The notes beneath the pieces were generated by a model. The model had not been told where the DNA came from and did no database searches. It was given only the letters and a program-made list of their open reading frames with translations. The position numbers and the translations under genes were made by a program. Of a stretch of DNA of 64,000 bases, positions 35,718 through 45,606 are shown piece after piece; position 1 is the stretch's first letter, and the number at the start of each line of letters is the position of its first letter. Source of the DNA: Alligator mississippiensis (Eukaryota > Chordata > Crocodylia > Alligatoridae); NCBI RefSeq assembly GCF_030867095.1, contig NC_081831.1, forward strand, positions 64,184,716 to 64,248,715, given 5' to 3'.

Positions 35718-37196
35718 GTTGTCACAAGCCAGACAAAGTAGCTGGAAGCAACGCAAGATTCCTACTCCTCCATCACTTGTGTTTCACCCCAACCTTTCTG
35801 GTGATAGGAGAGATCAGTGCCTGGGGAAGGATGCCAAGTGTAAGTCAACAGTGATAGCACTTTCTGTGGCAGAGACTCTTTAGGAATGTGCTTGAGACTC
35901 CTAGCTCACTGTGCACATCGCCAATGAGTCCTTGCCATTGCCCTTGATATTTTAACCATGTGCATGTTTGTCTTATGAGGATAACATATCATTTCACATT
36001 CTCTTACATCCCTGTTATCCCAAAAGAATGTGACAGATATGAAGACGGTCTTATGAATGGGCAGCATAAGTGAATGACACATGGCCAGCATCATTATCAC
36101 ACTGGGCTCTTGCACAACTGCTGCAGTGATTCTTTTCCCACCCCCACAACCAGCCTCATAGATCTCCTGCTGCTTTTATTACAACATAGGCAGCACATTG
36201 GTTGCCAGCTCCTTTATAATTGTGTGCCCAGTCGGATAATTTTCCTCACTGATGAAGTCGTCGTGCCAGCTTTCCAAAGTGATGATGATCATATGTGGGA
36301 AGGGAGGGGGAGGTACCCATCTTTGCATCTAGCTCTGTTTTCTTGAGTAACATTTCTACATGGGGGAAGAACGGGGGCTGAGGAGGGCTCCCCCACCCAC
36401 AGCTATTTTGATGAAAAAGGCAAATGAAGAAGACATGTTGTACTTTTACAGGAAGAACAATTAAGCAATCATAGGATGGGTGTTGGCCTGATTTAAACTG
36501 GTTCGGGACTGGATAAACAAGGATGAAGATCAAGTCCTGTTTTTTATTTTAGCTGGGCAACTGAGTTAACCCTTTAAGCACTTAGCGGGGACCAGACTTC
36601 TAGGCAAGTAAATGTTTAAGGAAATTGGTGCCTCTCCATCTGCAGCCTCCAAAGGCATAAGGCTCAGCCCTTGGCCCACTTGCTACATGTAACAAAAAGT
36701 GAATAAAGAGAAAACTCTGCAAACACATTTTAAATGATTGGAAAGTGAAGGGGATAGAGCAGCCACAGAGAAATGGAGGGAGGCAGTCGTCAGGCAGTGC
36801 CTCCCTGGGGCTCTCAGCAGAGCTACATTTTAGCAGCCAGCCCAAAGCTACATATTAAGCTAAGGAAAGGAGAAATGTTGTCCTCAAGTGAGAGCTCAGC
36901 TTGTGGTTGAGTGGAAAGCCCTTCATTTTCCCAGGGTTTCCATTTTGGCAATTTGGTGAGAATAAGACACCAGACACATGGATGAACTCATCATCACATG
37001 GGAGAGCACAGTGGCCTTTCTTTTGGAACAACACTCCACGCAACATCTGGTCCTGTTAATAAAATGTGCCAGACAATCTCAGGATAAATCTGAGCTCTGA
37101 AGTGTTTACATTTGAAATAAGACAACACCTGAAGTGCAGGGGACAAGAGACTCATTTGATAATGAGGTGCACTTTTATTTATATCTATATCTACGC
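35718..37196. other. No recognisable feature
   Basis: About 1.5 kb with overlapping short frames on both strands, none with a recognisable domain. Confidence 0.35.
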
Positions 37197-37212
37197 ATAC
37201 ACACACACACAC
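37197..37212. repeat. Short (CA)n
   Basis: Eight CA-type steps. Confidence 0.85.
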
Positions 37213-37639
37213 TGGTTTGCTTGATTTATTAGATTTTTTTTATGCCACCCTTCCTGAAATCAGTTTATTACAGCTTACAATAAGCACCACATAAATTATA
37301 AAGCCAGCAATGAATATTCAAATAAAATAACGTGTAATAGAACAAACTCCCCAAAACATAGCCCCTGCCTGTGCCCAACTTGAAAAAGGAACGATTGCCA
37401 CAAGCCAGACAAAGAAGCTCTTACAACATTTCTGACAGAAGATGTCTGGACTTGTTCTCTGCAGACAACAAGTTGGGGGAGTTCCAGAGCAGAGAAGTGA
37501 CTACCAAGAATAACCTTCCATACACTCACAAAATGGACTTGACCTGCAGATGGTATTTGCAGCGGCTGCTCCCAGCTGACCTTGGGGATTGACACACCCA
37601 CACGCCCACCATCTTGTTCCAGTTACAAGTTTGCTCATC
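37213..37639. other. No recognisable feature
   Basis: Nothing assignable. Confidence 0.4.
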
Positions 37640-38395
37640 TGTATTTTTCCAAACCCAAGATGACCCCCGCCCAATAATTAGATTCAATACGTGGGAAATG
37701 ATGGATTCATTTTCATTTTCTATGTGTAGAATCTAATAATGGCAGGATCATCTTAAAGTCATGCCCCCGTGGCCGTGGTGGGGAAAGCGGCGGCAGGGAG
37801 GCAAGTAATGGGGAAAGCAGTGCTGGGAGGAAGGATGGCTTAAGCCCTGATCCCAGTTGATCCCCCACCCTGCCTGTCCCCCCTGCCATTTGCCCATCTT
37901 GGCACCTGCCCCTCTGCTACCTGTCTTCTCTGCCACTTGCCATCCTCTGCTGCCTGTCTCCTGTCATCCTCTGCTGATCTGCCCCCTGCTATCCCCCCCC
38001 AACTTAGCCCTCCCATGCCTGCCCTCCTGCTGCCTGTCCCCCCCAAGCCACTTGCCCCACCAGTGCCTGCCCCCACACCTCGCCACTTGCCCACCCTGCA
38101 GCATGTCTGGTTCTGGCTCTGGTTCTGATCCAGTAACTGTGGCCGTGGTGGCAGCAGCAGTGGCAATGTTTGTGGCTCCAACTCCAGCCCCTGGCTGGGT
38201 TGAGGCTGAGGCTGGAGCTACAGCAGTTCCCCTGCCACTAGGTGGTCACCTCCATGCTCCCCTCCCTGCACAAGCCACCCCAACCCACTGTGTGGTAGCA
38301 GCAGCAGCTCTGGCCCCAGTTCTGGTACTTGAATCCAAGACAAAGTTCCCCCCATATTAACTTCATCTGGGGAACAAAACCTCATCTTGGATCAG
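37640..38395. mobile_element. GC-rich DNA-transposon-like segment (tentative)
   Basis: 'ccaagatgacccccgcccaa' at the left and, reverse-complemented, 'ccaagatgaggttttgttcc' at the right suggest inverted ends. The interior is extremely C-rich on the plus strand (37855-38100: degenerate tandem 'ctgcc' units) and abruptly different from the AT-rich surroundings. No target duplication was found. Long open frames here (for example 37857-38360) are by-products of base composition. Confidence 0.35.
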
Positions 38396-38448
38396 AGTGG
38401 CCACCCATCCCCAGAATACAGGGCATCCCCTTGGTGAGAGGCAGGATC

Positions 38449-38568
38449 ACCAGCCCCCTTGGCCAATCAGCAGTGAAAGGGCAGGGCTGCCACCTCCTCA
38501 GCCAGTCCGCAGCAAGGGGTGGGGCCACTAGGCCCCTTGGCCAATCAGCAGCAAGGGGTGGGGCAACC
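38449..38568. repeat. Three-unit minisatellite with CCAAT and GC boxes
   Basis: Three imperfect units of 35-43 bp. Two of them hold 'cttggCCAATcagcag' and each ends with an 'aaggggtggggc'-type G-rich box (first unit: 'aagggcagggc'). Confidence 0.75.
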
Positions 38569-39179
38569 ACAAAAAGTCCATCTCCCTACTGCCCTGGTTA
38601 ACTCAGAACCCTGTTCCTCCTGGCTGTGCGCCGCCCTACCTCTAGGCACAGCCAATAGAACTGCAAGAATAAATGATTGACATATATTCCCACCAACAAA
38701 TGAATTGAAAAACAGGACATGTTGCAGTCTGTTCTTCATTCAGAAACCGGCAGGGGACAAAGGGTTTGAAAAACAGGATGGTCAGTACAAAACAAGATCA
38801 ATGGCCACCTTATCTTGGATTCAAGTGAATACAAGAAGTCAACCTCACCTTTTCAGGTTCAATTTTAAGAAAAGCAGGGGTTGTTTCCCCTGTCAATAAT
38901 TACAGTTAAAGCTGTTGCAGGGCTATTGCCCTAACAAATTTACACCACACAAAGGACCCACAGGGTTTATGTACTAAAATAATCTTTTTTTAAAGCATGG
39001 TTTGGTATATTTACTACAAGTACAAAAAGTCAAGGCTGCAGGGGGCTGCTTATTGGTCACCCATTGTATAAATCAAGTGCAAATTGTTTTTATTCTTTTG
39101 GAGAAAAAGAAAGGTGGACATAATCAGAAAAATATAGGATGGTATTAAATATTTATGTGTGTAATTATATATATAAAAT
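38569..39179. other. No clear feature
   Basis: Nothing I can bound. Phrases such as 'gaaaaacaggacatgttgca' hint at more repeat debris. Confidence 0.3.
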
Positions 39180-40667
39180 CAAAAGTGCTCAATCTCCAAC
39201 CCAAGGGCCAAATGTGGCTTGCAGAGCCATTGCATCTATCCTGTAGGACTCCCCATGGGTCAGGAAGTTTGACAGGGAGCAGTGGCCATTAATATAACCA
39301 TCCTCCTCCCTGCCAAATCCCCAAACCCCAAGCCCTGAGTGGCCAGTCAGGGTTGGATGGGCCAGGCTGTGATAGCTTCCTCTGCAAGGCTGGGCTACTC
39401 CCTCCCCTCCCCAGCTTCTGGATTGGGGCTGGGCCATGGCCCCTTCCCCCCATGGAGTCAGGTTGAGGTCTGCCCATGTCCCCTCCCTAGGGTGACCACC
39501 CATCCCTAATTGGGTGGGACAGTCCCAAAATCAAGTCCCAGTCCTGGGGCTAAATGACTCTGGGACAGCATTTGCCATTCACCATGGAAAAATGCAGGAA
39601 ACGGTATGTTCCCTTTGCAGGCTAGCAGAGTTAGAGCCTGCAAGGGGCTGGGGAGAGCAGGACACATGGGGTGTCACATGCATGTGTGCATGCACATGCA
39701 TGCACATGGCCAGGAATACAGCCCCAGCTGCCTGCAGGTACAGCTATGAGTGTAGGGGGGGAATTGAGGCCCCCATGGTGAGGGAGGGGCTGCGGCTGGG
39801 GGTACTGCCCAGCTGGGGCAGTGCATGGGTCCCGGGGTTGGGGTGGGGAGTGGGATGAAGACATGGGAAGCTCATCTAAGGAGCAGCAGGGAGTAGGGGA
39901 CAGTTCTCCCCTCCTTCCCCCTGCCACTGTGGGCGCTCCCAGGAAGAAAGCATGGTGGGGGTATGTGCCACCTGTATTTGTGTGGGGGACAGATGCAGGC
40001 TTCCCGTTGCAGCCTCATGGCTTCCCACCCTGCTGAGCCCCACACCAGCTGCACCACCATGATGAGGTGCTCCCTGCCCACCTGGCAGCAGTGGGGGGCA
40101 CAACTCCATGTCGCTGCTCCTGCTGCTGCTGGGTGGGCAGGAGGCACCTCACCATGGCAGCAGCAGGGAGCTCTGAGCCCACAGTGGGCAGCCCACATCC
40201 TCTCCTGCCTCCAACAGGCTGCGCTCAGCTCTGCTCTGGCCATGTCATTGGGGGGTGGGGGGTGGGCGGGCGGGGGGAAGGAGGGCATGTGTCCTGCCTT
40301 TCCATTTTGAAAAGGTGGTCACCCTACCCCTCCCCCATGCCCCGTAGGGCCAAGCTATGCCCCCTTCCTTCCCTGTGGGGCCAGGTTGGTGCCTGGCCAT
40401 GTTGCCTTCCCTCCCACTGGGGTGGGGCCATGCCCCCTTCCTCCATGGGGTCAGGTTGGAGCCTGGCCATGTCTCCAGGGGGCTGGGGCAAACTCCTTTC
40501 TCCTGCAGGGCTATAGTAGGGCTGGCCTGGCCCCCTGCCCCCTCCACGGAGCCAGATGGTGCCTGCTTTGCCCACCTGGGCACCAGATCAGGAGCACCAG
40601 CTGGATCCAGCTCATGGACTGGGTACTGCCAATCCAGACTGCCAGGCAAAGAAGTTGAGCACCACTG
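39180..40667. mobile_element. hAT-type element interrupted by a second hAT element
   Basis: Ends CAAAAGTGCTCAA (39180) and, read from the right, CAGTGGTGCTCAA (40667) form a short inverted repeat of hAT form. The left sub-terminal sequence ('gggccaaatgtggcttgcag') is one I associate with a GC-rich hAT family of crocodilians. Flanking 8-mers (TATAAAAT / ATATATAG) match poorly, so the duplication has decayed or the end is shifted by a few bases. The interior is interrupted at 39488-40326. The remaining body is about 650 bp, GC-rich and non-coding, with internal subrepeats of the type 'ggggtcaggttggagcctgg'. Confidence 0.65.
39488..40326. mobile_element. Nested 839-bp hAT element with perfect 8-bp target duplication
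   Basis: Perfect 13-bp terminal inverted repeats TAGGGTGACCACC at both ends, flanked by identical 8-mers CCCCTCCC at 39480-39487 and 40327-40334. This demonstrates an insertion into the surrounding element. The sequence is GC-rich with no transposase; overlapping open frames (up to 149 codons on the plus strand) are composition artefacts. The TAGGGTGACCA-type end is one I recognise from reptilian hAT families. Confidence 0.92.
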
Positions 40668-40675
40668 ATATATAG

Positions 40676-40724
40676 TATACATATGTGTATGTGGGTGTGG
40701 ATGTGTGGGAGTGGGTGCACGCAC
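40676..40724. repeat. TG-rich microsatellite
   Basis: Irregular TG/GTGGG units directly after the right end of the outer hAT element. Confidence 0.8.
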
Positions 40725-41731
40725 ATCTAGGAAGAGAATAAATAGAAACTAAAAGAGATTATCACTCCCTTGTCATCACTACCTGAGCATGAGGGAAAAT
40801 CACCTTGTTACTATCCTTCACCCATCCCGAGAAAGAGAATAATGCTCTGATCGCATATCTCAGCTGTTAATTTTTTTTTAGCTTGTTCAGGGAGGAAAAA
40901 ATGATTGAGGAGGAAATAGTTAATTCAATTTAAATGTAATTAAGTAAGGATTAGTGATAAGACAAAATTGTGTCAATTTTCTCTCCATCCTCAGGAGAGT
41001 AAGCACAGAGATAATGGATGACTTCACAAAGTAGGACCAAGACCTCACTGGAACCTGTGGTTACAGGCCACATCCTTTCCTTTACTGCACCAAATTGCCA
41101 AGAGTCTTTACCTATGTGTATGCAGAGAGCATAGGAGTGCAAGATTTCTAGCTTGCATAAGGAAAAGACCCAAAATGAACCATCTTGGGTAGCACTCAGC
41201 ACCTTGCAGCCCTATCAGCTACGAGATGTGGCTAACCTCTTCGTGGCTAGCATGACAAAGGCTGGCAGTGCATGTTGGCCAAGGAAACCGGGCTGACCTA
41301 GATTTCCACAGTACCCCTGAATGGACAACTAAATGGCTTTCACTTCAAGTATTGAGCTCTGAAAAAAAGGCAAGCCAAACAGGGGTGGGGACTGCTGAAG
41401 AGACCTGATTCTCAGAAATCAGTCACTTTGAACTGCATTTTATAGGAAAACCGATAATCGTTTCTTAGGACTTTGACTCAGGCTGGCAAGCCATGCCATT
41501 CCCAGAATCCAACGGTCCCACAGCAGAAAGTGAGTTCTGTCCACAAAGTGTCAATTGCAGCACAGCACAAAGCAGACCAGGTTGCAATGACAGCTTTTTG
41601 CTTTGCTACTGTATGCATGTGCCTTACTTGCACTCTTATCCCTCGAGGCATAAAGGAGCCTTGTTGTCCATTGTGGCATGTCCTGGCCACATTCCTACAG
41701 AGACTGCACCATGACAAGGGGTGCTGTTTAC
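40725..41731. other. No recognisable feature
   Basis: Nothing assignable. The left part of the 185-codon frame at 41473-42030 lies here and crosses the hAT boundary at 41732, which argues against it being a gene. Confidence 0.4.
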
Positions 41732-41939
41732 TAGGGCTGAGCAAAAAACCACCATTTCATTTCAACTTCCATTTCACTATTTCTCTGGGACAGTGTTTTG
41801 TTTCATGTTTTGTTTCGTTTCGAAACCGCTGTTTTATTTCAGCATCAGGGGGCAAGGAACAGGCTGGTGGGGGGAGAGGGAGAAGGGGATGTAGCAGCAC
41901 AGGTAAAAGTGCAGAGGTACCTGGGGAGCCAGACATCCG

Positions 41940-42242
41940 GCAGGTCGCAGTGTGTCAGAATTCCTCTATCTATATTGAGTCCATGAGTTTCATACTGATT
42001 GCCCTGATGGAAAATACGTGGAGACACTAAGCAACAACTGCGCACCAAAATGAGCGCACACCAAAACTATCAAAGACAACAACAGGACACCGCCTGTCTC
42101 CAGTTTCTCAGGCCTTATCCTCAAAGGGAACTTACAAACCACTTTTTACAGACTAGTCTATGAATTGCACTTCATCAACCTCCTAGGTACAGGAAGTCAC
42201 GGACTCAATATAGACCGTGGAATTCTGACACACTCAACCTGC
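41940..42242. mobile_element. 303-bp foldback element with 10-bp flanking direct repeats
   Basis: The left end GCAGGTCGCAGTGTGTCAGA and the right end read in reverse, GCAGGTTGAGTGTGTCAGAA, start inverted arms of about 50 bp that also share 'tctatattgagtcc'. Perfect 10-bp direct repeats CAGACATCCG flank it at 41930-41939 and 42243-42252. A 9-11-bp duplication plus inverted ends would fit a Mutator-like element. Alternatively, the two arms could be head-to-head fragments of one retroelement family, since 'caatatagaccgtggaattc' and the flanking 'catccgacatctgatac' resemble Penelope-type coding debris I recall from crocodilians. Confidence 0.6.
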
Positions 42243-42257
42243 CAGACATCCGACATC

Positions 42258-42415
42258 TGATACCTAATATGCCACACGGTATAAATGTATAGAAATAAAA
42301 TATAAATGTATCTCTCTTCCTATATAAATTCTATAGTATAATATGCTGCCAGATATAAATGTATAAAAATAAAAATATATGTATCTGCCTTCCTATATAA
42401 ATTCTATGGTTTAAT
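42258..42415. repeat. Two-unit AT-rich tandem duplication, about 75 bp each
   Basis: Each unit contains 'ataaatgtata.aaataaaa', then 'tgtatct' and 'cttcctatataaattctat'. The two copies are about 85-90 percent alike by eye. Confidence 0.8.
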
Positions 42416-42462
42416 AGCCAATATAATTATGAAATTGAAAAGAATAAATCAATGAATATAAT

Positions 42463-43580
42463 TGTAGCAGCCTCTAAAAAATGGACCCACCTGAACAGAA
42501 GGGGAAGAGCTGCCTGGCAGAGACAGAGTTTGTCCCAGAGGGGCACTGTAGGCTCTGAGGGCAAGTGAAGCTGTTTGGGAGCAGCCCTGTTGGGAGTGGG
42601 AGGGGTGATGTAACCCCAGCACAGTTTGAAAGAGAGCCCTTAGCAAAACCCCGGGAAGGGCCCTGAGCTGGGATTGGCTGAGAGGCTTGGATAAAAGGGG
42701 GAGCAGTTTTTCCCACCGGGAACAAGAGAGGGGGCTGAGAGACAGGCTGGAGATCAGATTGAGTATCTCAGCGCAGTGGTCCCTCGGAGAGCCCCTGCGA
42801 GAGGCCTGCAGGAGCAGAGTGGAGAAGCGGCAGCGGCAGCGGCAGCGGCAGGAGCAGGATCAGGCAGGGACTGCTGGTGTGGAGAATCCAGGTCTGAAGA
42901 GACCTGACTGCAGCTGGTGTGGCCAGGTGAGTACAGCAGAGCCGTGGGGGGGGACTGCCGGAGTCTGCCCTAGTTTCCCTGAGGGGTGGAGGGCCCCAGG
43001 GGCAGGCCAAGCCCAGGGAGGGGCTGAATTTGTGGGGGCTGTGAGGCTGTGCGGGGCAGGAGGGTTGCTATAGCCTGCAGCCCAGACACTGCTCCCAGCA
43101 GAAGCAGGGAAGGGAGCAAAGGCAGGGGGAGGCTGTCTTGCAGGAACTGCAGAGGAGCCGCTGCTTGCTGCTCAGAGACCCCCAGGAGCACAGAGATGGA
43201 CACCAGCGCCAGGGAGCGTCCACAGACCACGTGCAGGGACACAGACAGTCCTGCTCCCTGAGATACCCCACCAGGGGCAGTGCACACGGGATCCCCAGTA
43301 CACCGTGTGCAAGTGAGAGACTGTGTAAATAAGTTCTTGAGGGTTTATTAGACAGTTTATCCATGTGTTTATTTAATGATTATTTATTATGATGTAAATA
43401 ATTAAATCTTGTAAATAGTTTGAGAGCTGTCTGCAAGGGTGCTTGATTTTACGGGGAGGCTCTCCGCTCGGGGCACTGCAGCAGCTTCCCAGGGGGGCTG
43501 GGCAGGGCTACTGGCTACCGGGTACCCCAGGATCCCATTATTCAGGTGAGGGTGCATGTAGTGTCGCGCCTAGGGTTACA
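42463..43580 (+). repeat. Solo LTR, 1118 bp, with promoter-like and splice-donor signals
   Basis: The segment begins TGTAGC and ends TTACA (TGTA...TACA ends) and is flanked by 4-bp direct repeats TAAT at 42459-42462 and 43581-43584. A reversed CCAAT box ('gattggctg', about 42672) lies 20 bp before a TATA-like ATAAAAGGGGG (42691). A strong splice-donor sequence, CCAGGTGAGTAC, lies about 230 bp downstream (near 42924). ATTAAA near 43402 is a possible polyadenylation signal. No internal genes or partner LTR are seen, so this is a solo LTR. Whether it derives from a gypsy-type element or an endogenous retrovirus cannot be told from the LTR alone; the 4-bp duplication suits either. Confidence 0.7.
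42671..42701 (+). promoter_or_regulatory. CCAAT/TATA promoter-like cluster in the LTR
   Basis: Inverted CCAAT (attgg, about 42673) and ATAAAAGG (42691-42698) lie in the spacing usual for an RNA polymerase II core promoter. A GC-rich stretch downstream contains a (CGGCAG)n-type run at about 42828-42850. Confidence 0.5.
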
Positions 43581-44086
43581 TAATAATAAAATAAAAGGGT
43601 GTAGAAGAAAGCAAAAGATATTGTGGCATCCCACTTGCTAGGCTAGCAAGTAGGAAATCATTCAAATCAATGGTAGTAGCCGCCTTTGTTGTCTAACACT
43701 CCTGAGCTGCTGGAAGATAGCTCAGTAACTGTCAGACCCCAAGGCAGAAAGCAGGTCAGTTCAAAAATTGCTGCCTTTTATGCTGTTTTTCTATCTCCCC
43801 CAGAGCGCTGGGGTTGGAAGGGACCTCAGGAAAGGATCACAGTCACAGGCCATGTACACAGTCAATATGAGAGCAGTCCTTCCCCCTTCTTCCTTCTCCC
43901 TCTCCTTACTTTCTGTTTCCCTGCAGGCAAGCCCAGCTTGAGCTTTGAAACTTGAAACGTTTTGACTGCCCTTGTTTCGAGGCTGTTTCAAAGCCCTTCG
44001 TTTCATTTCGACTTTACTGTTTCGAGCTCAAAATGAGTCGAAACAGCACCAAAACGAAACAGCTAGCAAAATTTTGCACAGCCCTA

Positions 44087-45164
44087 CTGTTTATACACAC
44101 ACGCATACACACGAAGGACTACACAGATAAACCTTAGAGCAGCCATTGAAGTCTGGTCCAAAGTCTTCTACCCAAGGATAATTCCTAGGTGCTGTTTTAG
44201 GGTACCTTTAATACCTCTTACCATCCTTGGGGATAATAATGAAGAGCTAAGGATGAGGCCCCACATATTGTTATAATCCTTGAAATCCAGAGAAATTGGA
44301 TTAGCTCTGTGTTGATCCATGTTTACACTATTTTAACTCTGTTGAAATCACGTTGTTAAAACCATGGAGATCCCAGAGCTTTCCCTCCACAGTGCTGATA
44401 ACACAAGTTGTCACTCCTGGTTTTCTAAATCTCCTCGCTGGTTCCATGTGAAATTCCACGTGTTCTCTAAAACATCTTTGCTTATTATTAAAACTACCAC
44501 ACTTTGTGACTTCAAGCTAGTATGTGCATCTGATCTTTTATTACCCAGAGTTCCCTTGTGGCTCATTAGGGTCTGAATTAGTTGACTGCCCATGGCCCTA
44601 ATTAGTACCCTTGATCTCTGGGAACCAGCCAGGGCCTTTTGTACTGTTGCTTCTCACCTACAGCAGCAGCTCCCATCTGAGATTCAGAGCTTGCAATCCT
44701 CAATGGGTTTAAAACTAACTCAGAAAGGCATTTATCCCCCTCAACTGCTTTCAACTGCTTTTAATTATTATTTATTGTAATGGCTAAACCAGCCAAGGCT
44801 TCTGGGGAGGACACTACAAAGAGAACTAGTCTGTTGTTGGTTTCAAAAGCTGTTGTCTTCCTCAACAATAAAAGAATATGGATGAAGACTGTAGACCTAT
44901 GGTCTAATCATCAAGGTACGAAATGAGATAGATCTTGCCCTGAGACAAGGACATCTGTAACAGATAAAATGAAGGAGGCAACCATGTTGCGTGACCTACC
45001 AAGGAAGTAATGCTTTTTTTGACTCACCTCTTGTCATCTTGGCAGAACTAGTGAAGGCTGCTAGTGTAAACTGGAGTAGCTCCTTCCACATCAAGTGAAT
45101 TAAGAGGATTTATACAAGCTAAGGCTCTAGTCCAGAGTGTTTCAGAGGCATGAGGTCATTTTAA
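44087..45164. other. No recognisable feature
   Basis: Nothing assignable. A degenerate palindrome-like segment may lie at 45055-45125 ('agtgtaaactggagtagctc'). Confidence 0.35.
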
Positions 45165-45420
45165 TCAGAGCTGGAAGGAAACACTCTCTTTCCATGTAAA
45201 AAAAAAGGTCAAAGAAACTGGAAAAAAACCTCATTTGCATAGACATTTTTCACAGAAAATTTTGACTTTCATTAAAAACCAAATGTCAGAAAAGTTTTTA
45301 GTTTTCAAACAAAAATGTTTCAGTTTGGTGGGTTTGGGTTTTTCTGATGAAAATGTTTTCATTTACATCAACAGCCAAATTTCCAACCAAAAAGCTTTGA
45401 AGGAATATTTTGACTAGCCC
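45165..45420. mobile_element. AT-rich hAT-like MITE (tentative)
   Basis: 'cagagctggaaggaaac' on the left and, reverse-complemented from the right, 'cgggctagtcaaaatattcc' look like degenerate ends of an AT-rich reptilian hAT repeat with 'gaaaattttgac' and 'aaatgttttcattt' units inside. No target duplication was seen. Confidence 0.4.
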
Positions 45421-45477
45421 GAGTTACAAGCTGTCAATGCAAATATTTCCAATATACACTTCACCATCTCATCTAGG

Positions 45478-45606
45478 CCTCTGTAGCTGAACCATAAGAC
45501 TGGGAGTCAGTCTAGGATGGACACCCAGCTTTACCTGTGTAACTTTTGGCATGTGACTTTTAACATCTCTGGGTCCCAGTTCCGCCATTAGAAAAACGAG
45601 GCCAAG
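45478..45606 (+). repeat. MIR SINE fragment
   Basis: 'actgggagtcagtctaggat', 'cagctttacctgtgtaactt' and 'aacatctctgggtcccagtt' follow MIR order. Confidence 0.6.

Larger units (their letters stand above)
41732..44086. mobile_element. hAT-type element hosting a foldback element and an LTR
   Basis: Left end TAGGGCTGAGCAAAA and right end, reverse-complemented, TAGGGCTGTGCAAAA form a 15-bp inverted repeat with one mismatch. Flanks CTGTTTAC (41724-41731) and CTGTTTAT (44087-44094) agree at 7 of 8 positions, as expected for an aged hAT duplication. Sub-terminal regions on both sides are rich in 'tttcgtttcg' / 'cgaaac' units in inverted arrangement, as in known reptilian hAT repeats. No transposase is encoded. 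At least two later insertions (41940-42242 and 42463-43580) account for most of its length. Confidence 0.88.

Noticed and set aside
37857-38360. 167-codon plus-strand open frame
   Set aside because: Extremely Pro/Leu/Ala/Cys-rich low complexity caused by the C-rich tandem sequence; overlapping frames are open on both strands, and there are no domains.
40245-40724. 159-codon minus-strand open frame
   Set aside because: It runs from the inner hAT through the outer hAT and a microsatellite, so it cannot be a single conserved gene.
41473-42030. 185-codon plus-strand open frame
   Set aside because: It crosses the hAT left boundary (41732), its target duplication and the foldback start; no family motif.
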